Assembly: GCA_022577435.1 (NCBI GenBank)
Contig: JAKOON010000009.1
Span: 10,871,911 to 10,935,910, forward strand
Reading direction: 5' to 3'
Length of the DNA stretch: 64,000 bases
DNA from: Embiotoca jacksoni
Taxonomy: Eukaryota > Chordata > Actinopteri > Embiotocidae
Shown here piece by piece: positions 1 through 14,086 of this stretch. The position numbers and the translations under genes are program-made. The number at the start of each line of letters is the position of its first letter. Position 1 is the first letter of the stretch. Under the pieces are notes generated by a model that saw only the letters and a list, made by a program, of their open reading frames with translations, had not been told where the DNA came from and did not search any database.

Positions 1-2093
1 GTTTTCCTCCAAACAATCCCTCCATTGTTAAAAAGTTGCTGCGGAGCTGTCAGGCAACTGTCATACTACGATTCAAGCTTTTTCCACAAATTCTAAATAT
101 GATGGCTCAACAACCACAAATACAATCATATGGAATTATTTTACAAGGCTGTGTGCTTTTTAAATGGGAACAGATGAATGCCTAGATGAGACAGCCACCA
201 TTTGAAAATTGTGACACCTTTCTTTATAAAAGCATTAACGACACAAAATGCAACACGTCGCTGAAAAGCCTATTATTAAGGATCATGCTGAGCAATAAGA
301 AAGATTGATGGCAAGGAAGGCAAGGTTTTCTCCTCTGTGTGGTTACATGTCGCACAAACTCAGAGACAGGAAACTATAATACCTATTAAATCAACAGTAA
401 AGAGGAGTGTTAGAACTCTACTGTTAATCTCTTTCTGTACAATCTGAAAGAGATTGAAAGACATAGAAAGACATAGAAAGACAAAAGGGGCCAACTAAAG
501 TAGAGCTCTGAGGCTGTCACTGGTGGAGAAGAGTATGGTCAGAGTACATTTCCCCCTCCATTGCTCATGAACACTGGCTCCCCATAGCCATAAAAATAAG
601 AACACAATGTAGAAAGAGGGCTGGCAAGGTACGCAATGAAAATAAGTGGTTCAACAAGCACCCACTGTGCTAGCCTCCTCTGACTATTTCCATCAGCAGT
701 CCAATAAGAGGAACAGCAGGGAGCCAGACTATGGACTCTATTCCAGACAAATTCCCTACAGGGTCTAGAGCCGACTCCCTGCAATGACGCGTGGAAGAAG
801 CGCCAGCAACATAACTAGTCGATTAACACAGTTGGTTCTTTCTCCATTCATGATCCATAAGTTTAAATTAATAATAACTAGAAAACTGCTTACGCTGGCA
901 CTAACATTTCATAACTTTGAGGATTCTTAAGATAGAAGCACAGTTCTTGATTCTTTAAGTAAGAGATGTCATCGACCTGATCTTAGGAAGAAAACATGAA
1001 GAATAATGTTTGCTTTTGATTCTAACGTTTAGAATCGTTCTTTTTTTTTGACAGACATTATAAGAGTTAAATGCCAGCTGACTTTTAAACTTCACAGTAA
1101 TGGAAGACCTAAGAACCTACAAACACACCTCTACAGTATTTGTGTAAAGATGTTCCACCTCTACGGATTACAACAGGCAATGCATTTAGGGAAGCTGGCT
1201 TTATACTGAGTCCCATTCTTGCACCAATCATCCACTTCAGTTGTGATTACATGACCACTTAACACTAAAAGTTCCAAAATACTCCACCACAACTCTGTGT
1301 TTGGTAAAGCTTACAACTTAATGATATTGGCACAATGTGTCTGTTTTAATCACATTGCCAACATTGGTTGCTAATTGGCTCATATGGGACTAAGCCAGAT
1401 CCATATTTGGTCATAATTTGGACTGGCAGTAAAAAAAAAAAAAAAGCACTGAAAGGCAAAATCTAAAATACAACTGCGAGACCAAGACAGGCTTTTTGCC
1501 TTTTTTGTTGTTGTTGTTTGTTTGTTTTGGAGGTTTTTTTGCGAGTAGAAAAGGAGACTTTACACCAGAGACCTGTGTTTATGGTGTGTTGCTGACATTA
1601 GCAGGTTGGTCTGTACCAAACACACAATTTTCTGAGCCAGAACTGCCATATTCGGCAATTAAAGATGATCACTCATGACGACTGCCAAACTGGCAGAGAA
1701 ATACCCATAGAAGAGGAACGTCAAAGCAAATATATCTGCCTAATATTTACCAAACCTTGCTACTCCCAACCACTATTTTTTTTTTAAACTTTATAAATTC
1801 ACTGTGAAAGGGAGATCATTTTCAGCCATCAACAAGATTTCCATTAACATTCACAAGCATTGTTCAATAACAGTATTTTTTCCTGGGGTTGGGTTTGTCT
1901 TTGTCCTCTTTGACCATTTATACAGAGTGATGGACTTCACCTATAAATCATCCACACACACATTCACTCACACAATTTCACGTGCGCCTCCCCTAAGAAA
2001 CCACTTCTGATTGGTAGGTGGTAATTGATGATGATGTAATTATAAGTAATTATGGAAATATTAATAGAGGGAAAATGACTAAGTGGCAGCAGA

Positions 2094-2095
<2 letters not shown>

Positions 2096-2184
<89 letters not shown>
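2096..2184 (+). repeat. (GT)n array, about 44 copies
   Basis: Uninterrupted GT run followed by a short (GA)n (2196-2206). It faces the (CA)n array at 2435. Confidence 0.98.
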
Positions 2185-2185
<1 letters not shown>

Positions 2186-2431
2186 ATGTCTGTCAGAGAG
2201 AGAGAGATTCTGAGGGAGGGTTAAAGCAGGTAAAAAAAAAACCCGGAGCTTCCAGATAGAGTAACGACTGTTCAAAGCTTTAGATCATCTGGCAGCTGTG
2301 AAGATCTGTTAATACACACACAACTGTGCTGCTAATGATCGTAGCTTCCAGTGGAGATCAAACATTATGGACTCAGAGCAGCAGACCACTAATGTCTCTC
2401 TGGGTTTATTACACACCACAACACAGACAAT

Positions 2432-2536
<105 letters not shown>

Positions 2537-3483
2537 ACAGACAATCACACACACACACACCACTCTCCCTGAAGGTAAAAGCCGTCTTGAGGATTGCCTT
2601 AGTGGTGCCTTGATGTTCTGTGTGAACAATACTGACATTATCTGTATTCAATACAATCATGAAGTAGCTTCAAGCAGCCTGGTGTCAGTATATTTCAGTC
2701 ACTCATTAAGGTCTTTATATGCAGCATACACTGACCTGCTGGTCTCAGACAGAATAAGTCTGCCAGACAATTTTCTAGAACTGAAAATACCCATAAGGTA
2801 TAGGTATTAAAATAATTTTGCCAGAGCTTTATTTTTCTTCACCCACTGCTGGTCAGGCTAAAATTAATGCCCACCCCTGTGTCTACTTTTTATGATACTG
2901 GTCGGCTAAATGACATATATTAATCACTTTAACGACCAATGTGCATGCGAAATGAGGCCATCAACAGAACAAATAACGACCCACTTTGACATTAACATAA
3001 CAAAGTAAGTACATTTGACTTCTTTTATAAATTGAATGCAGATAAGTATAAACTTCCATATGATGGAAATTCACAATTACACTTTACCAAGTGAGGATGC
3101 AAATGAATGTACTGTAGCAGGATGAAACAAGTTAATCATTATTGGAGGGGACAATAAAGAGTTATTGTGGGCAGAGGCCCAACACAATTACCTCATTTTT
3201 GTGGAGGGAATATCCATCTAAAAATGTTAGTTGAAAAGATGTACTTCGTTTTATTCCAGCCTTGCAATTTCCCTGTATGTAATTGAATGAGCAGATAATG
3301 ATGGCAGTCTGACTGCTCACAAAGAAATATGGGGATGTCAATTATAAGCTCTCTACCTCCACTTCACTGGTTAGAGTGTGTGTATGCACTCTACTGCCTG
3401 CAGTGAATGTGTGTGTGCGTGTCATGTGGGCATGTAACCACACACGTAATAACAAGGATGAGTGCGTGTGTTTTGTGCGTGTG

Positions 3484-3487
<4 letters not shown>

Positions 3488-3576
<89 letters not shown>
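3488..3576 (+). repeat. (GT)n array, about 44 copies
   Basis: Perfect run preceded by GTGTGTTTTGTGCGTGTGTTTT-like imperfect GT sequence from 3376. Confidence 0.98.
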
Positions 3577-3578
<2 letters not shown>

Positions 3579-5789
3579 TGTGTCTGTGTGTCCATGTGGG
3601 TATAGCTCCTTGATGCGGTGATCAATGTCTCTCTGAGGCCTGGTTCAATAAACCATTAGATTTCCCCCTAAAGACATCCTGCCAGCAGAACTTCATTAGA
3701 CCCACACACATACAGTACATACGAAGAAAAACAAAAATTCCATGTACACGCACTTTTCTCTCCCTAATTGTCCTGTGTTTACAGGCTATAGCCATCAGGG
3801 TTGAATAAGATCATAAGTTAGTTTGTTTGGTTCTGACTTTTTTTTGTTGTTGTCGTTGTTTGATCTGACCTGAAAAGGCATCTTTCTGCAGGCCAGAACA
3901 AATAAGCTCCATCAGTCTCAATCAAACAAAATGTTGAAAATTCCAATGTTACAAGCAGACGCTGAGTTACTGTAGATGATGGTCATATTAAAGGAATGCA
4001 TGCGGAGTATTGACAATGGTAGTCTTTGATGTGTTTTAAAAGCTTTGTTCTGGGAAATACAGCTGATTGTGTTACCTTTGAGTCCAGCACTGTCAGTATT
4101 CACTTCACTGCAGTCTAATAAACTGTATACGGCATTACACTAAAGATTAGACATGCGCAGGTAGAGCTAATAGCAATTTGCTCAAATCATGAAGGCAAGC
4201 TTGTTAGTATTATCAGAAGTCAGTATACCATTAAGCTCTAAATTACCAGGAGTCCTTACATCAGGGGGCTGCACTGATTTTAGTCAAGAGTCCTGATCTC
4301 CCTTCCGCTTTCTCTAACTGAACCTTTTCTTCTTTGTCTCACACACTCATCTCTCCCTCCTGCCTCATTCCCTCTCTTCCTCTCTTATCTCTTCTCACAG
4401 CCTCCCCTCTCCTTACTATTAATTAAAACTGCGCTGTACGTGTGTGTACGTGTTTGCCCATGTGTCCGCGCTGGTGTGTGTACATCAGGCATCAGTATTA
4501 ATTAAAGGTGTGAATGCTAATTGGTCAGATCAATAACGGGTCGTTAGGCCTCGGGGGCTGACAGCCAATAGGAAATCGTTATGTGTCTGACATCACTGTC
4601 ACTCCGCCAAAGCTGCACTGCACTGTGACACATGCATACTGAGACGCGCACACCTGCAATTACACACAACAGATTTCCACTTACACTACTGCCAGCTGGA
4701 GAGTTAGGTTCACTTCAGAGGTTGTGAAAGAGACACAAAGAGGGCGGTTAGCGAGACAGAGGTAGCGAACTGGCACAGTAGAAAGAAAATTACAGTATGT
4801 CCCTAAAACTGAATCAATATCCATTAAGGAAAGCAAGAGACAGAGAGAGCTTTTCAAAAAAGAAATAGATGCTATTCTTGTCATTGAACAGTACTGAGTA
4901 AATGAGTGTGTCGTCTCAGAAAGCCTTTTTGTGCGGATCGATACCAGAGCAACCTCTTTCTCTCCTACCACATTCACATACTTTCTTTTTCAAATCCTCT
5001 CTTTTATCTTTCAGTATATCTTCTCTTGTTTGTCCATCGTTTCACTCAGATAAACTTTGACCTGAGCTTGACTATCGGGACTGGGCGGGACGGGAAGGGA
5101 AGAGGATAGTACATAAGAGGGTGCGTTGCACCAAAGCTGGCACAGCTCATTTTACTATTTCAAACCCAATCACCCACGGACCACACTGACACCTCTCCAC
5201 TGTAACCAATTTAACATCCAGTGTCAAACTCCCACCAGTATGAGCTGGCTTTTGCAAAAAACAGTTGTTCGATAAATAAACCTTCTACCAAACTATTGAC
5301 TTTACAATCTCGGTCTCTGTTGGCGCAGCAGCATTCAAACGAGTTAAAACACAAACATATCTAATGATGTAAATGAGTTCCGCAGCTACACGCTATATTT
5401 TGGATGATGAGTAGTGGAGAATATATTGCATGAGAGCAGTCTCGATTGGTGGTTAAATTGAGCTAATTATGATGTTGAAATTTTATATCAATTCAAAATC
5501 CACAGACAGGTTGGGGATGACGGTCTTCTGCTGTTGGTGCTATCGGATCACAATGTGATATAACGAATCTTGCTGTCTGTGGGTGTCGCTAGCAGGGCTC
5601 TGCGTTGTCACTTTCCTTCTGTACACCTTTAATACCTTCAGACAGACCTTTCGCTTGTCCTTAAATAAACTGACACAGAGTGAACAGACAGCAATTGGGG
5701 GCTATGCAAGGTTAATGATGTTAAGTGGTGTATGAAACATTAACTGGTAACCCATGTACAGATTATTGTCCCTGGAGATGTCATTGTTA

Positions 5790-5828
<39 letters not shown>

Positions 5829-5897
5829 TGTCTACAATGACTGAAAACCTCTGCCACACTCTGGTGTATGCTGTGCATGTTTAATAAAAGCACGCAG

Positions 5898-5940
<43 letters not shown>
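5790..5940 (+). repeat. Two (GT)n arrays plus a short (GA)n
   Basis: GT runs at 5791-5827 and 5901-5929 are separated by 73 bases; the second passes into (GA)6. A (CA)18 run in the opposite sense lies at 6144-6179. Confidence 0.96.
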
Positions 5941-6142
5941 ATCATCGCTGTGCTTGATAACATCTGTGTGTTGCTTGGTTGCACAGTGGAGGTGAGCGAG
6001 CAAGCTTGCTTTGTGCATGTGTTTGCCAGCATGTGTGTGATAGCTAATAGCTGTGGTTACTGTAGCATGACTTATTAAATTTAACATCAAGAGACCCCCT
6101 GAAAGGCTGACTGACAGTCACCAGAACACATATAATCACTCA

Positions 6143-6143
<1 letters not shown>

Positions 6144-6179
<36 letters not shown>
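6144..6179 (+). repeat. (CA)n array, about 18 copies
   Basis: Perfect CA run, complementary in sense to the GT runs at 5790-5930. Confidence 0.97.
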
Positions 6180-6184
<5 letters not shown>

Positions 6185-8249
6185 AAAGCTACCGAGCTCA
6201 CCTTCACTGTGAATAATGGTCCTGCAAAGACACTGATTTTATAATGTCTAAAAATCCAGCATATACTTTCCAGTAGGTCTTTTGATGTTAAAGTATAAGG
6301 TTCAAGATAACCTTTAATAAATAAATAGACCGTTACCATATCAACAAGCACCAGAGCACAAACAACGAGCATGCTTCTTCATTAAACTACTCCTACATAC
6401 AAACACTTAAGAAAAAACAACACTTAAATGAACAGTTTCCACCTCGCAGAAAAAAATTGTGCACACTAAGGGTCAAACAAGAATAGCAACATCCAAAAAC
6501 CACATCCATTGTCTTTATGAGACAGGCTGCTGCGGCAGTTTTAGTTGAACGGTTTACACGGCTGACATGAGTCCTGATCCTAAAACTCATCAAGGAGGTG
6601 GGAACATTGCCTTTCACAATGAAATATTATTGAAGTGATATGAAAATATACAGTGTCGTGCCAACTTTTATGCTGAAATCCTTCAAGACATAAACATCTA
6701 GCCTCGGTCCTGTTTCCGTTTTTTAAAACCTGTTTCAAACGTTTAATCTTCTTTCATCTTGCTTCTCGTTGTAACATCAACCTCAACGCAACAAGTCCTC
6801 TCTCTGCACGACACTTATATATTTGCCTCAGCACGTGGTGGCATTGAGTATGTGTTTGTGTGTGCTGTTTGTGTACCAGTGTGTATTTGGCGGTGCACAA
6901 TCACCAAGGAATCAATTTGTGAAGAAGTTCTTTTCATCATCGAACAAAACTTCTATAATTGCAACTATCTGTTATGACAGACACAGACATCACAAAGCAG
7001 AACTCGGTCTCCAATCTGCCACATAGTATAGGAGTTATTTTAATGAGATAACTAGCTGCATGTGATCAGAATCTCCAAGGATTTAATTATAGCCTGTTTT
7101 GTTGTTTCAGTTTTAGACTGGCATTTTACTTAATGATTTAAATGGAAACAAAATGTTCGGTCCCCAGTCTTACATGTACAAATTTAATTAAATTAAAACA
7201 TTGTTAAAATATACATTATATATTTCTTCTAAGTAAAGAAGTATCATATCGATATGTATGGTGCCTTTAATGAATATATAGATATATTTGGAAATTCAGT
7301 TCAATTCAGACATCAATCATGAAGCTATCGCATTGAAATAAATCTCGAACATCGACTCAAAGTAGCAACATCATAATGGAAGATGGTCTGATGTGGACTA
7401 CCGTCATTCCTGTTAGCAGGAATCGTCAATACATTGGGCTGTAATAGTTCCACCAGCCACCCTGCAATCTTTAGGACAAGGTAGACAGGCTGGCTTTACC
7501 TGCAAGCATTAATATTGTCAGTGACACAAGACATTTCAAATTACATTTGTATCTAAAGCTCAGCCATCAATTTGAGAGGAATCCAATGACTCGAACAAAC
7601 CTATTAGTGCTGTGTTACTGCACTTTCCACTGCTTTACTGCGGTTCTCCTTTCAAAAGTAACAGTACTTTAGATATTAAAAAGCAGTGGGAAAGTGAAAT
7701 AACATAATCTGCTGATAGAAAGCAGAGCATAGGGGCTGGAGAATACAGCGCTGATAGTCATTTTAAGAATTAATTAGATTATTAAATATTGAGGGAAAAA
7801 CCCCATGGAATGCCCTTAAATAATGAAATATGGTGATGAGAAGCAGCTCAAAGAGGTTAGAGACCATTCTGTCAATGTGTCTTATCATGTTTCATGAGAT
7901 GGTGATATGTTTGGTGAAAATCCTCTTTGATTGGCTGACAGTGTTGAGGCATATGTTTTGTGCTGTCTGACTCAAAAAAAAAAGTGCCATGTCAGCATGA
8001 CCCTGTTCATTTTGTGGTTATGCTAATCAGGTGACATTCCTTCTTGCTTGGCAGGAGGAGCTGATTGGATGGGCTGAGGTGGAGACCCTGAAGGGAGGCC
8101 GTTTGATTGGTTGGCTGGTATAAAGCTGAATAATGGACTGACATTGGCCAGGTGGCCATATTATTACCAACACACACTCGCATACACACAAACACGCACA
8201 CACTGCCGCAGCACATAAGCACACATCTACACACACTGATATTAACTAT

Positions 8250-8790
8250 GTACCAGGATAGCCTATATTTTAGTCAGGTGGCCAGTGGTTGTCTGACAGA
8301 CCTGAATATCAAATCAATATATCATTTGATGTAATTTCTATCCTGTCCCGCCACAGAGCGGTTTGGCAGCTATTCCCTATAATTCCATCATAAAGGTGTT
8401 TAATATCATTCCGGTATGAGGTCAATATATCATTTGCTGCACTTCTTTTAGTGTAAAACTCTTGTCTTGCCAATCTCACCACTGAAAGGCTCTAAACTTA
8501 AATGCAATTACATTATTCAGGTATCAGACTGATTTTTGGGCAATTTGTGATGTTAGACACATATCCTTTCCAGGAAATAAAGGCTTTGGCAGCTGTTTAA
8601 TATAAGTGCATCATTAGATTAGTTAGTTTTATCCAGGTATCAGATTAATTAGTCATTTTCTGGACTTTTGTGATGTGAGGCACCGGCAGTATCCCGTCTG
8701 GCCGGACACTAAGACGTTTGGCAGCCATTTACTGTAATTACATTATCCAGACATCAAATTGATACATTGTGTGGACAGTCGTTGAAGGCT
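8250..8790. repeat. Degenerate tandem repeat, period about 100-130 bases, about 4 units
   Basis: Related segments recur: TTTGGCAGCTATTCCCTATAATT (8362), AAAGGCTCTAAACTT...AATTACATTATTCAGGTATCAGA (8486), TTTGGCAGCTGTTTAATATAAG (8585) and TTTGGCAGCCATTTACTGTAATT (8716), given in pieces. Each is followed by a (T)CCAGGTATCAGATTGAT-like block and a TTTGTGATGT(G/T)AG block. Unit spacing varies, so the array is old. Confidence 0.65.
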
Positions 8791-9331
8791 CAACTCTGAG
8801 AGATTTGTACCATACCATTATATAATTATATGCAATGATCCATATAATGAGCTAATGACAGTGCTTTTGACAATGGCAAGTAACCTTGAGGAGTCACACT
8901 CCTTCTGTAAAACACTGAAAAGCGTGTTCATTGTCTGTTGCTATAGTTATAACGGGGTTGTAATCTGTCATGAACAAAAGAATTCAGAGAGGAGGTAGGA
9001 TATAATGACACTAAACAGAACACGGAGCAGGGTATGAAGCCATAAAGAGGACAGAACAAAACAGCGTTGCACATGCGATGGAACCTATGGATTATAAGTG
9101 CATGAGTGACTGACATTTGTGTAACTCACAATTTGCCATCGTGTTTTAATATCCACTCATGTTTTCCTTTAAAACTCACTTCCATACAATCTTCTCTTCA
9201 CATCTGCTGTCACTGTGTGTGTGTCTGTATAAGTGTGTATGTGTGTGACTGTTTTGATTGATGCCCATGTGTTGAAGCTGACCTTGCAGGAGTTGGAACA
9301 GTGAGGAGCTGCATTCACACTGTCGATAATG

Positions 9332-9373
<42 letters not shown>
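9332..9373 (+). repeat. (CA)n array, about 21 copies
   Basis: Perfect CA run beginning after GATAATGA. Confidence 0.97.
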
Positions 9374-9377
<4 letters not shown>

Positions 9378-9447
9378 GCTTTAAAACAGCATTGATTTCT
9401 CCTGTTCAACTAGAAAGCATAGAGCACATTACATTATTACAGAGAGC

Positions 9448-9561
9448 TTCTCTTCTCTTCTCTTCTCTTCTCTTCTCTTCTCTTCTCTTCTCTTCTCTTC
9501 TCTTCTCTTCTCTTCTCTTCTCTTCTCTCCTCTCCTCTCCTCTCCTCTCCTCTCCTCTCCT
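9448..9561 (+). repeat. (TCTTC)n then (TCTCC)n pentanucleotide array
   Basis: About 16 units of TCTTC (9448-9526) pass into about 7 units of TCTCC (9527-9561) by a T-to-C change at one position. Pyrimidine-rich sequence continues to about 9710. Confidence 0.97.
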
Positions 9562-9780
9562 ATTCCTTCTTTTCTTCTGCCCTCTGATCACAAATTGGCT
9601 TTACTCCTTTTACTTTCTTCTCTTCCTTTACCCCTTACAGTTCTTTTTCTTTTCTTCCTTCAGTTTCTTCTTCCCCTCTTCTATTTAACTCCATTTCTCC
9701 CCTCTCAAATCCCACATATACTTCACACTGCTATACACACATGGGAATATGTAGGACGTGCACATATACATTATGCACAC

Positions 9781-9791
9781 GCACGCGCGCG

Positions 9792-9874
<83 letters not shown>

Positions 9875-9880
9875 ACACCC
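9781..9880 (+). repeat. (CG)n(CA)n compound array
   Basis: About 9 CG dinucleotides (9783-9800) lead into about 37 CA dinucleotides with CGCACACG interruptions at the end. Purely alternating purine-pyrimidine for about 100 bases, a good Z-DNA former. Confidence 0.97.
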
Positions 9881-12630
9881 TGATAACACTCAGCACAGGG
9901 CTGTAAAACCACTTTTCTCCAGGGACAGCAATGACATATCCCCTCTCATTTTAAATGTATGAACTGAGCCATACTTTTGTGTATGAGTTGGCATACCCCC
10001 ATGTTTACTTGTGGGCTGTGTGCATTGTTTGCGCTGAATATGTATATTGAACGAGAAGAGAAATAAAAAAACAAACAAAAACAACAACTGTGAAGTATTT
10101 TTAAATGTACAATTGTTGTTTAAAAAAAAAAAAATTATATTATAACACTTAACTGTATTATCATGGTCAAGAAGCTACCGGGTGTAACTCCATCAATCAA
10201 CCTCAACTATTAGGGTCACCTCCTATGTCCCATGATTCTATTAACTGACTTGGATTCTTTGAATTGAAGTGAATTAAAACTGAGGAAGCGAGAGAAAGGC
10301 TGAATGACAGAAAGTGAGAAAGAAAAGAGACAGACGGATGGAGGGATGATAGATAGACGAGTGGACATTGTCAGTCCCCTCAGGTCTCTTTGATAAAGAT
10401 CAGACCAGCCACAGCCAGAACCTCAATCACATACGCATGCACGCGCAGACGCACAAAACACACACAAACACTGATAGCACTTGTGCAATATATACCACTG
10501 ATGCACATACACACTCACACACAAACCTGACATTTGCACTCAGATCATGTTCAAGTTAAAGAGACTAGAGTCAAAATCAATCAATCAAGTGCTGATAAGG
10601 GATCAAAGACCCGGACAAACACATTGTGGAATGCCTTTTAATGGCTGCCTCTAAATATGGAGGCAAACACTTTTAAAAACTGAGGTTTACTGTGATTTGC
10701 CGTTGTCTCAGTCTTCACTGTAACTCTGCCCATCTCCTGCACAACCATTTCAATTTCACATTTCATAAAAGGGTTTCCTCTGAGGAGCTGGTCTTAGTGG
10801 CACTGCATCAAGCCGTGTGATCAGATTCATCAGTGTGAGAATTGAATGTTATTAGATTGTGTTTACCGCTGTGACTGTCATCAAGACTGAAATATTACTG
10901 GTGCAGGAGATCAAAAATGTTGTAAATGTATCTCAATCCAAGATGTTTATGTTTCCTGCGTTGTAATTCAGAAGAAATTAAACTAGGTTCTAAGTAAAAC
11001 TTTACACTTCTTCCACCAAACAGAGGAGCAGAGTGGTTATTGACCACACGTTTTATGTTGCTACAAGGAGCAATGACTTTACTGGCAACAGGCCACGTTT
11101 TCCATCCTGTCTGGTTTTGTTAGAGCAAACCCTTAATTTCTCCCTGTAAATTCCACTGGAGTTAAATGTTATGCAATTACAAAGCTACACATGTATTTAA
11201 AAAAAACAGACCATATCGACAATGTCATAAATTGTTAATGACTGTGAATTTATATATTAAGTAATATTTAGAAATTAAAAATGACCACACATCCCATGAA
11301 AAAAAGTGCTTTTCAGATTAGCCAAATCTAAGGGGGAAAAAAGTCAGCGAGCCTAGCAACAATCCACTTTAAAACTCAAAAAGAACAAGATGTCACACAC
11401 ATCTATCTGTGTTTATGTAGCTTGCAAAAACAGTAGAGATTATTTGTTTTATTTCCTTTTTTTTATTTATGAACAGTGTTGTAATGGAAAGTATTTAATA
11501 CATGTTGTTTTCTTCTCATACTTTGGTAAGTTGTTGTCTGTTAAATGTTGATCCTTTTTGGTACCCAGTGTTTAAATCAGTCTAGACTGCAACAGAAATA
11601 TTTGAGTCATTGTCAGTCCATTTGTCCAATTCAATTCAGTTATTTATACTAGTAGGTGATTGTGTTTGCACTTATTAGTCTGAGGTTTTAACCCATACAA
11701 TATTGACAAAAGTTCGCCATAAAAACATTCCCCAGACAACCTAAATCATCAGTCATATATCACAATGGTATAGAGGAGCACGTTTAGGAAAGGAGTGCAG
11801 GACCCGAAGGTCACTGGATTGGCTGCAGCCCTCTGTGAGTGTGTAACACACTCCATGTTATTATGTGGAGCTGATGGATAAACGCCCAGATGGAGACGGG
11901 TGCAGCGATGCCACCGACATCTGGCCGGTGAGAGCTCCCAAAGTGTTCAACCAGCTGCCAGTAACTTCTATGTGTTTGCACATCACAGCCCCCGCCCCAA
12001 CTGCTCATGATAGATAAAGAGGAGAGGAGTGGACAGATCATCCCTCCTTTTATCTTGTTTCAGTCACACCAATCTAACTTTCTCCACCCCGACCTCAGAA
12101 TTAGCATCTCCACTTCCTTCAGAATAAACATCTACAATCAAATATTGTCTTTCTGAAGGAATTCAGGCCATTCCTGGAAATAAAATCACTTTTGTAACAT
12201 CTACACCGATGTTTCTGCCTTGTTTGATGATTTGTGTTTGTTAGAGAATGTGTGAACTTGTTGTTTCTGCATTTATATACTAAAAAAAGAAGCATTTTGT
12301 TTCGCACCTCTAACCATTTTTCTGTCAAATGTGTTTTTATCTTTTTTTTTATCTCCCTCCTCTATATTTTATTACTCTTTGTTTGTTCCTTCACTTAAGG
12401 TGCTACGCAAACTCTCTCTGGTAAGTGTAAATGAAGGTAAAAGAAAAGTGTATTACTGTTATATCTTAAGAGAGGAGAAAAACAAGCAGTGCAGATACTG
12501 AAAGTGCAGCGGAGGGGAGGAGAAACGGCAGCAGTGAAAAGAGATTGCGGATGATGGGAGTGAAGTGAAATCTCTGCTGACTTGTTAGTCACGTTGTAGG
12601 ATGAAGAACATGTTCTCCGGTCCATGTTCT

Positions 12631-12655
12631 AAAAAAAAAAAAAAAAAAAAAAAAA
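12631..12655 (+). repeat. A25 homopolymer
   Basis: Twenty-five A following TCCATGTTCT. It could be a retroposon tail, but no retroposon body was recognised upstream. A similar A21 lies at 41431-41451. Confidence 0.95.
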
Positions 12656-13334
12656 GATTACTTCAGGGAAATGTGTGTCTGTGTTTCTCTACGCAAGCCC
12701 GTACCTCTACATGAACAAATTAATCTATATGTGTAGTGTATTATTACTGTGGGTCAAGGCCCACATGGGTCTTACTGTATGTTACGTTTCTCCGTCTGTT
12801 GCTCAAACTAGTGTTGATTCCCACATACCTCTCCCTGACCGCATTAGCATCAGAAATATGCCTGTTTCATGCCTGCTGGGCGACAACATGCTTCTTCTAA
12901 CAGTGTTCACTGCAAGCTGCAATCTATAACACACCATAAATGCAATAGTGTATGCAGTTGCATCAGTCTGTCAGTCAAACCATTGTGCTTTTATACGATG
13001 ACATTTTCATGAGAGTAAATTAGCAGATAATACCATAGAAAGACTAGCAAACTCTAGAAAAAGGTGACAGTTCTGAGAATTGGGACGAGCTTTGCTCTTC
13101 AGATCTACAAAACTCAGAAAGGTGCCATATTTGTCATTCAAGCTGGTGGAAATTGCTGTAAGTCCTAAAGGCAATACTGATGGAAGACAGCAGAATTGTT
13201 ATTTGAAAGTCATTATTTTTCTATTTAACTGGGGATGGGCTCAGGTCTGCAACGTCACCTGTATGATGCCCTTTTGTTCCTGATTTGATATGTGTGCTTC
13301 TGGCAGGAAAGCAGGCTCTGGTGTTAAATGGGTT

Positions 13335-13600
13335 GCTTGTTTTTGTCTGTTTTGTATTTATTGTTGTTATGTCCTACCTGATGCTGCAGTCTACAGACAA
13401 AGTTAATATAGTGTGCTGTGTTTCAGTTATTAAAAAAACGTTCAACATCAAAACAATTTCAATCGTCGATTATATTTTGATTGTGTAGTGTAACTGTGTT
13501 TTTATAAGTGCTACACAAATTAAGTTGAATATTGTCCTCATTTAGTAACTATTTCACTTAGAGTGTCTGTCGCAGAAGGAGAATGCATTTCTTGCTCTAC
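13335..13600 (+). mobile_element. Diverged second copy of the MITE interior, with a ~100-base insertion
   Basis: This segment matches 62622-62800 on both sides of an extra block at about 13440-13533. The extra block includes ATAAGTGCTACACAAATTAA, similar to tails of some fish retroposons. The arms of the MITE are not recognisable here, so the element is truncated or too diverged. Confidence 0.7.
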
Positions 13601-14046
13601 TTGAAAGACCACGGGGGAACAGATTTATGTGGTGGTGTGATATACAATCGAGAGTCTTCTGTAACATTGTGAAAATGCTGCTCCTCTGTTTGACTTCATG
13701 ACCGGCTGTTCTGCCCTGCGTAGCTTGATATGTCTTCCGTATTTATGGCAAAGCAGACCAAATAACTGCTTCTGGGCTCTTTCTCAAATGCACAAGCATT
13801 GTCTAGAAAGGCAGCTACCGCTCCTACGGCTGTGTCGGAGGCAAATCAAAGCCTTTACCTTTTTGCTTCCATTTTGTTTACGGCTTACCTTCATGTTCCT
13901 AATACAGTAAAATCTGATCAAATGCAAAACAAGAAGGAGAGAAGATGACTGAGGTTGAACAAGCAAAAGGTGGAGCGGTAGCAGACAGGAGAAGGATGAG
14001 GAAATAAAAATAATAATTCTTCAGTATGGATAATGCTGAGAAAGAA

Positions 14047-14048
<2 letters not shown>

Positions 14049-14084
<36 letters not shown>
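14049..14084 (+). repeat. (GT)n array, about 18 copies
   Basis: Perfect GT run after GAACA. Confidence 0.97.
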
Positions 14085-14086
<2 letters not shown>

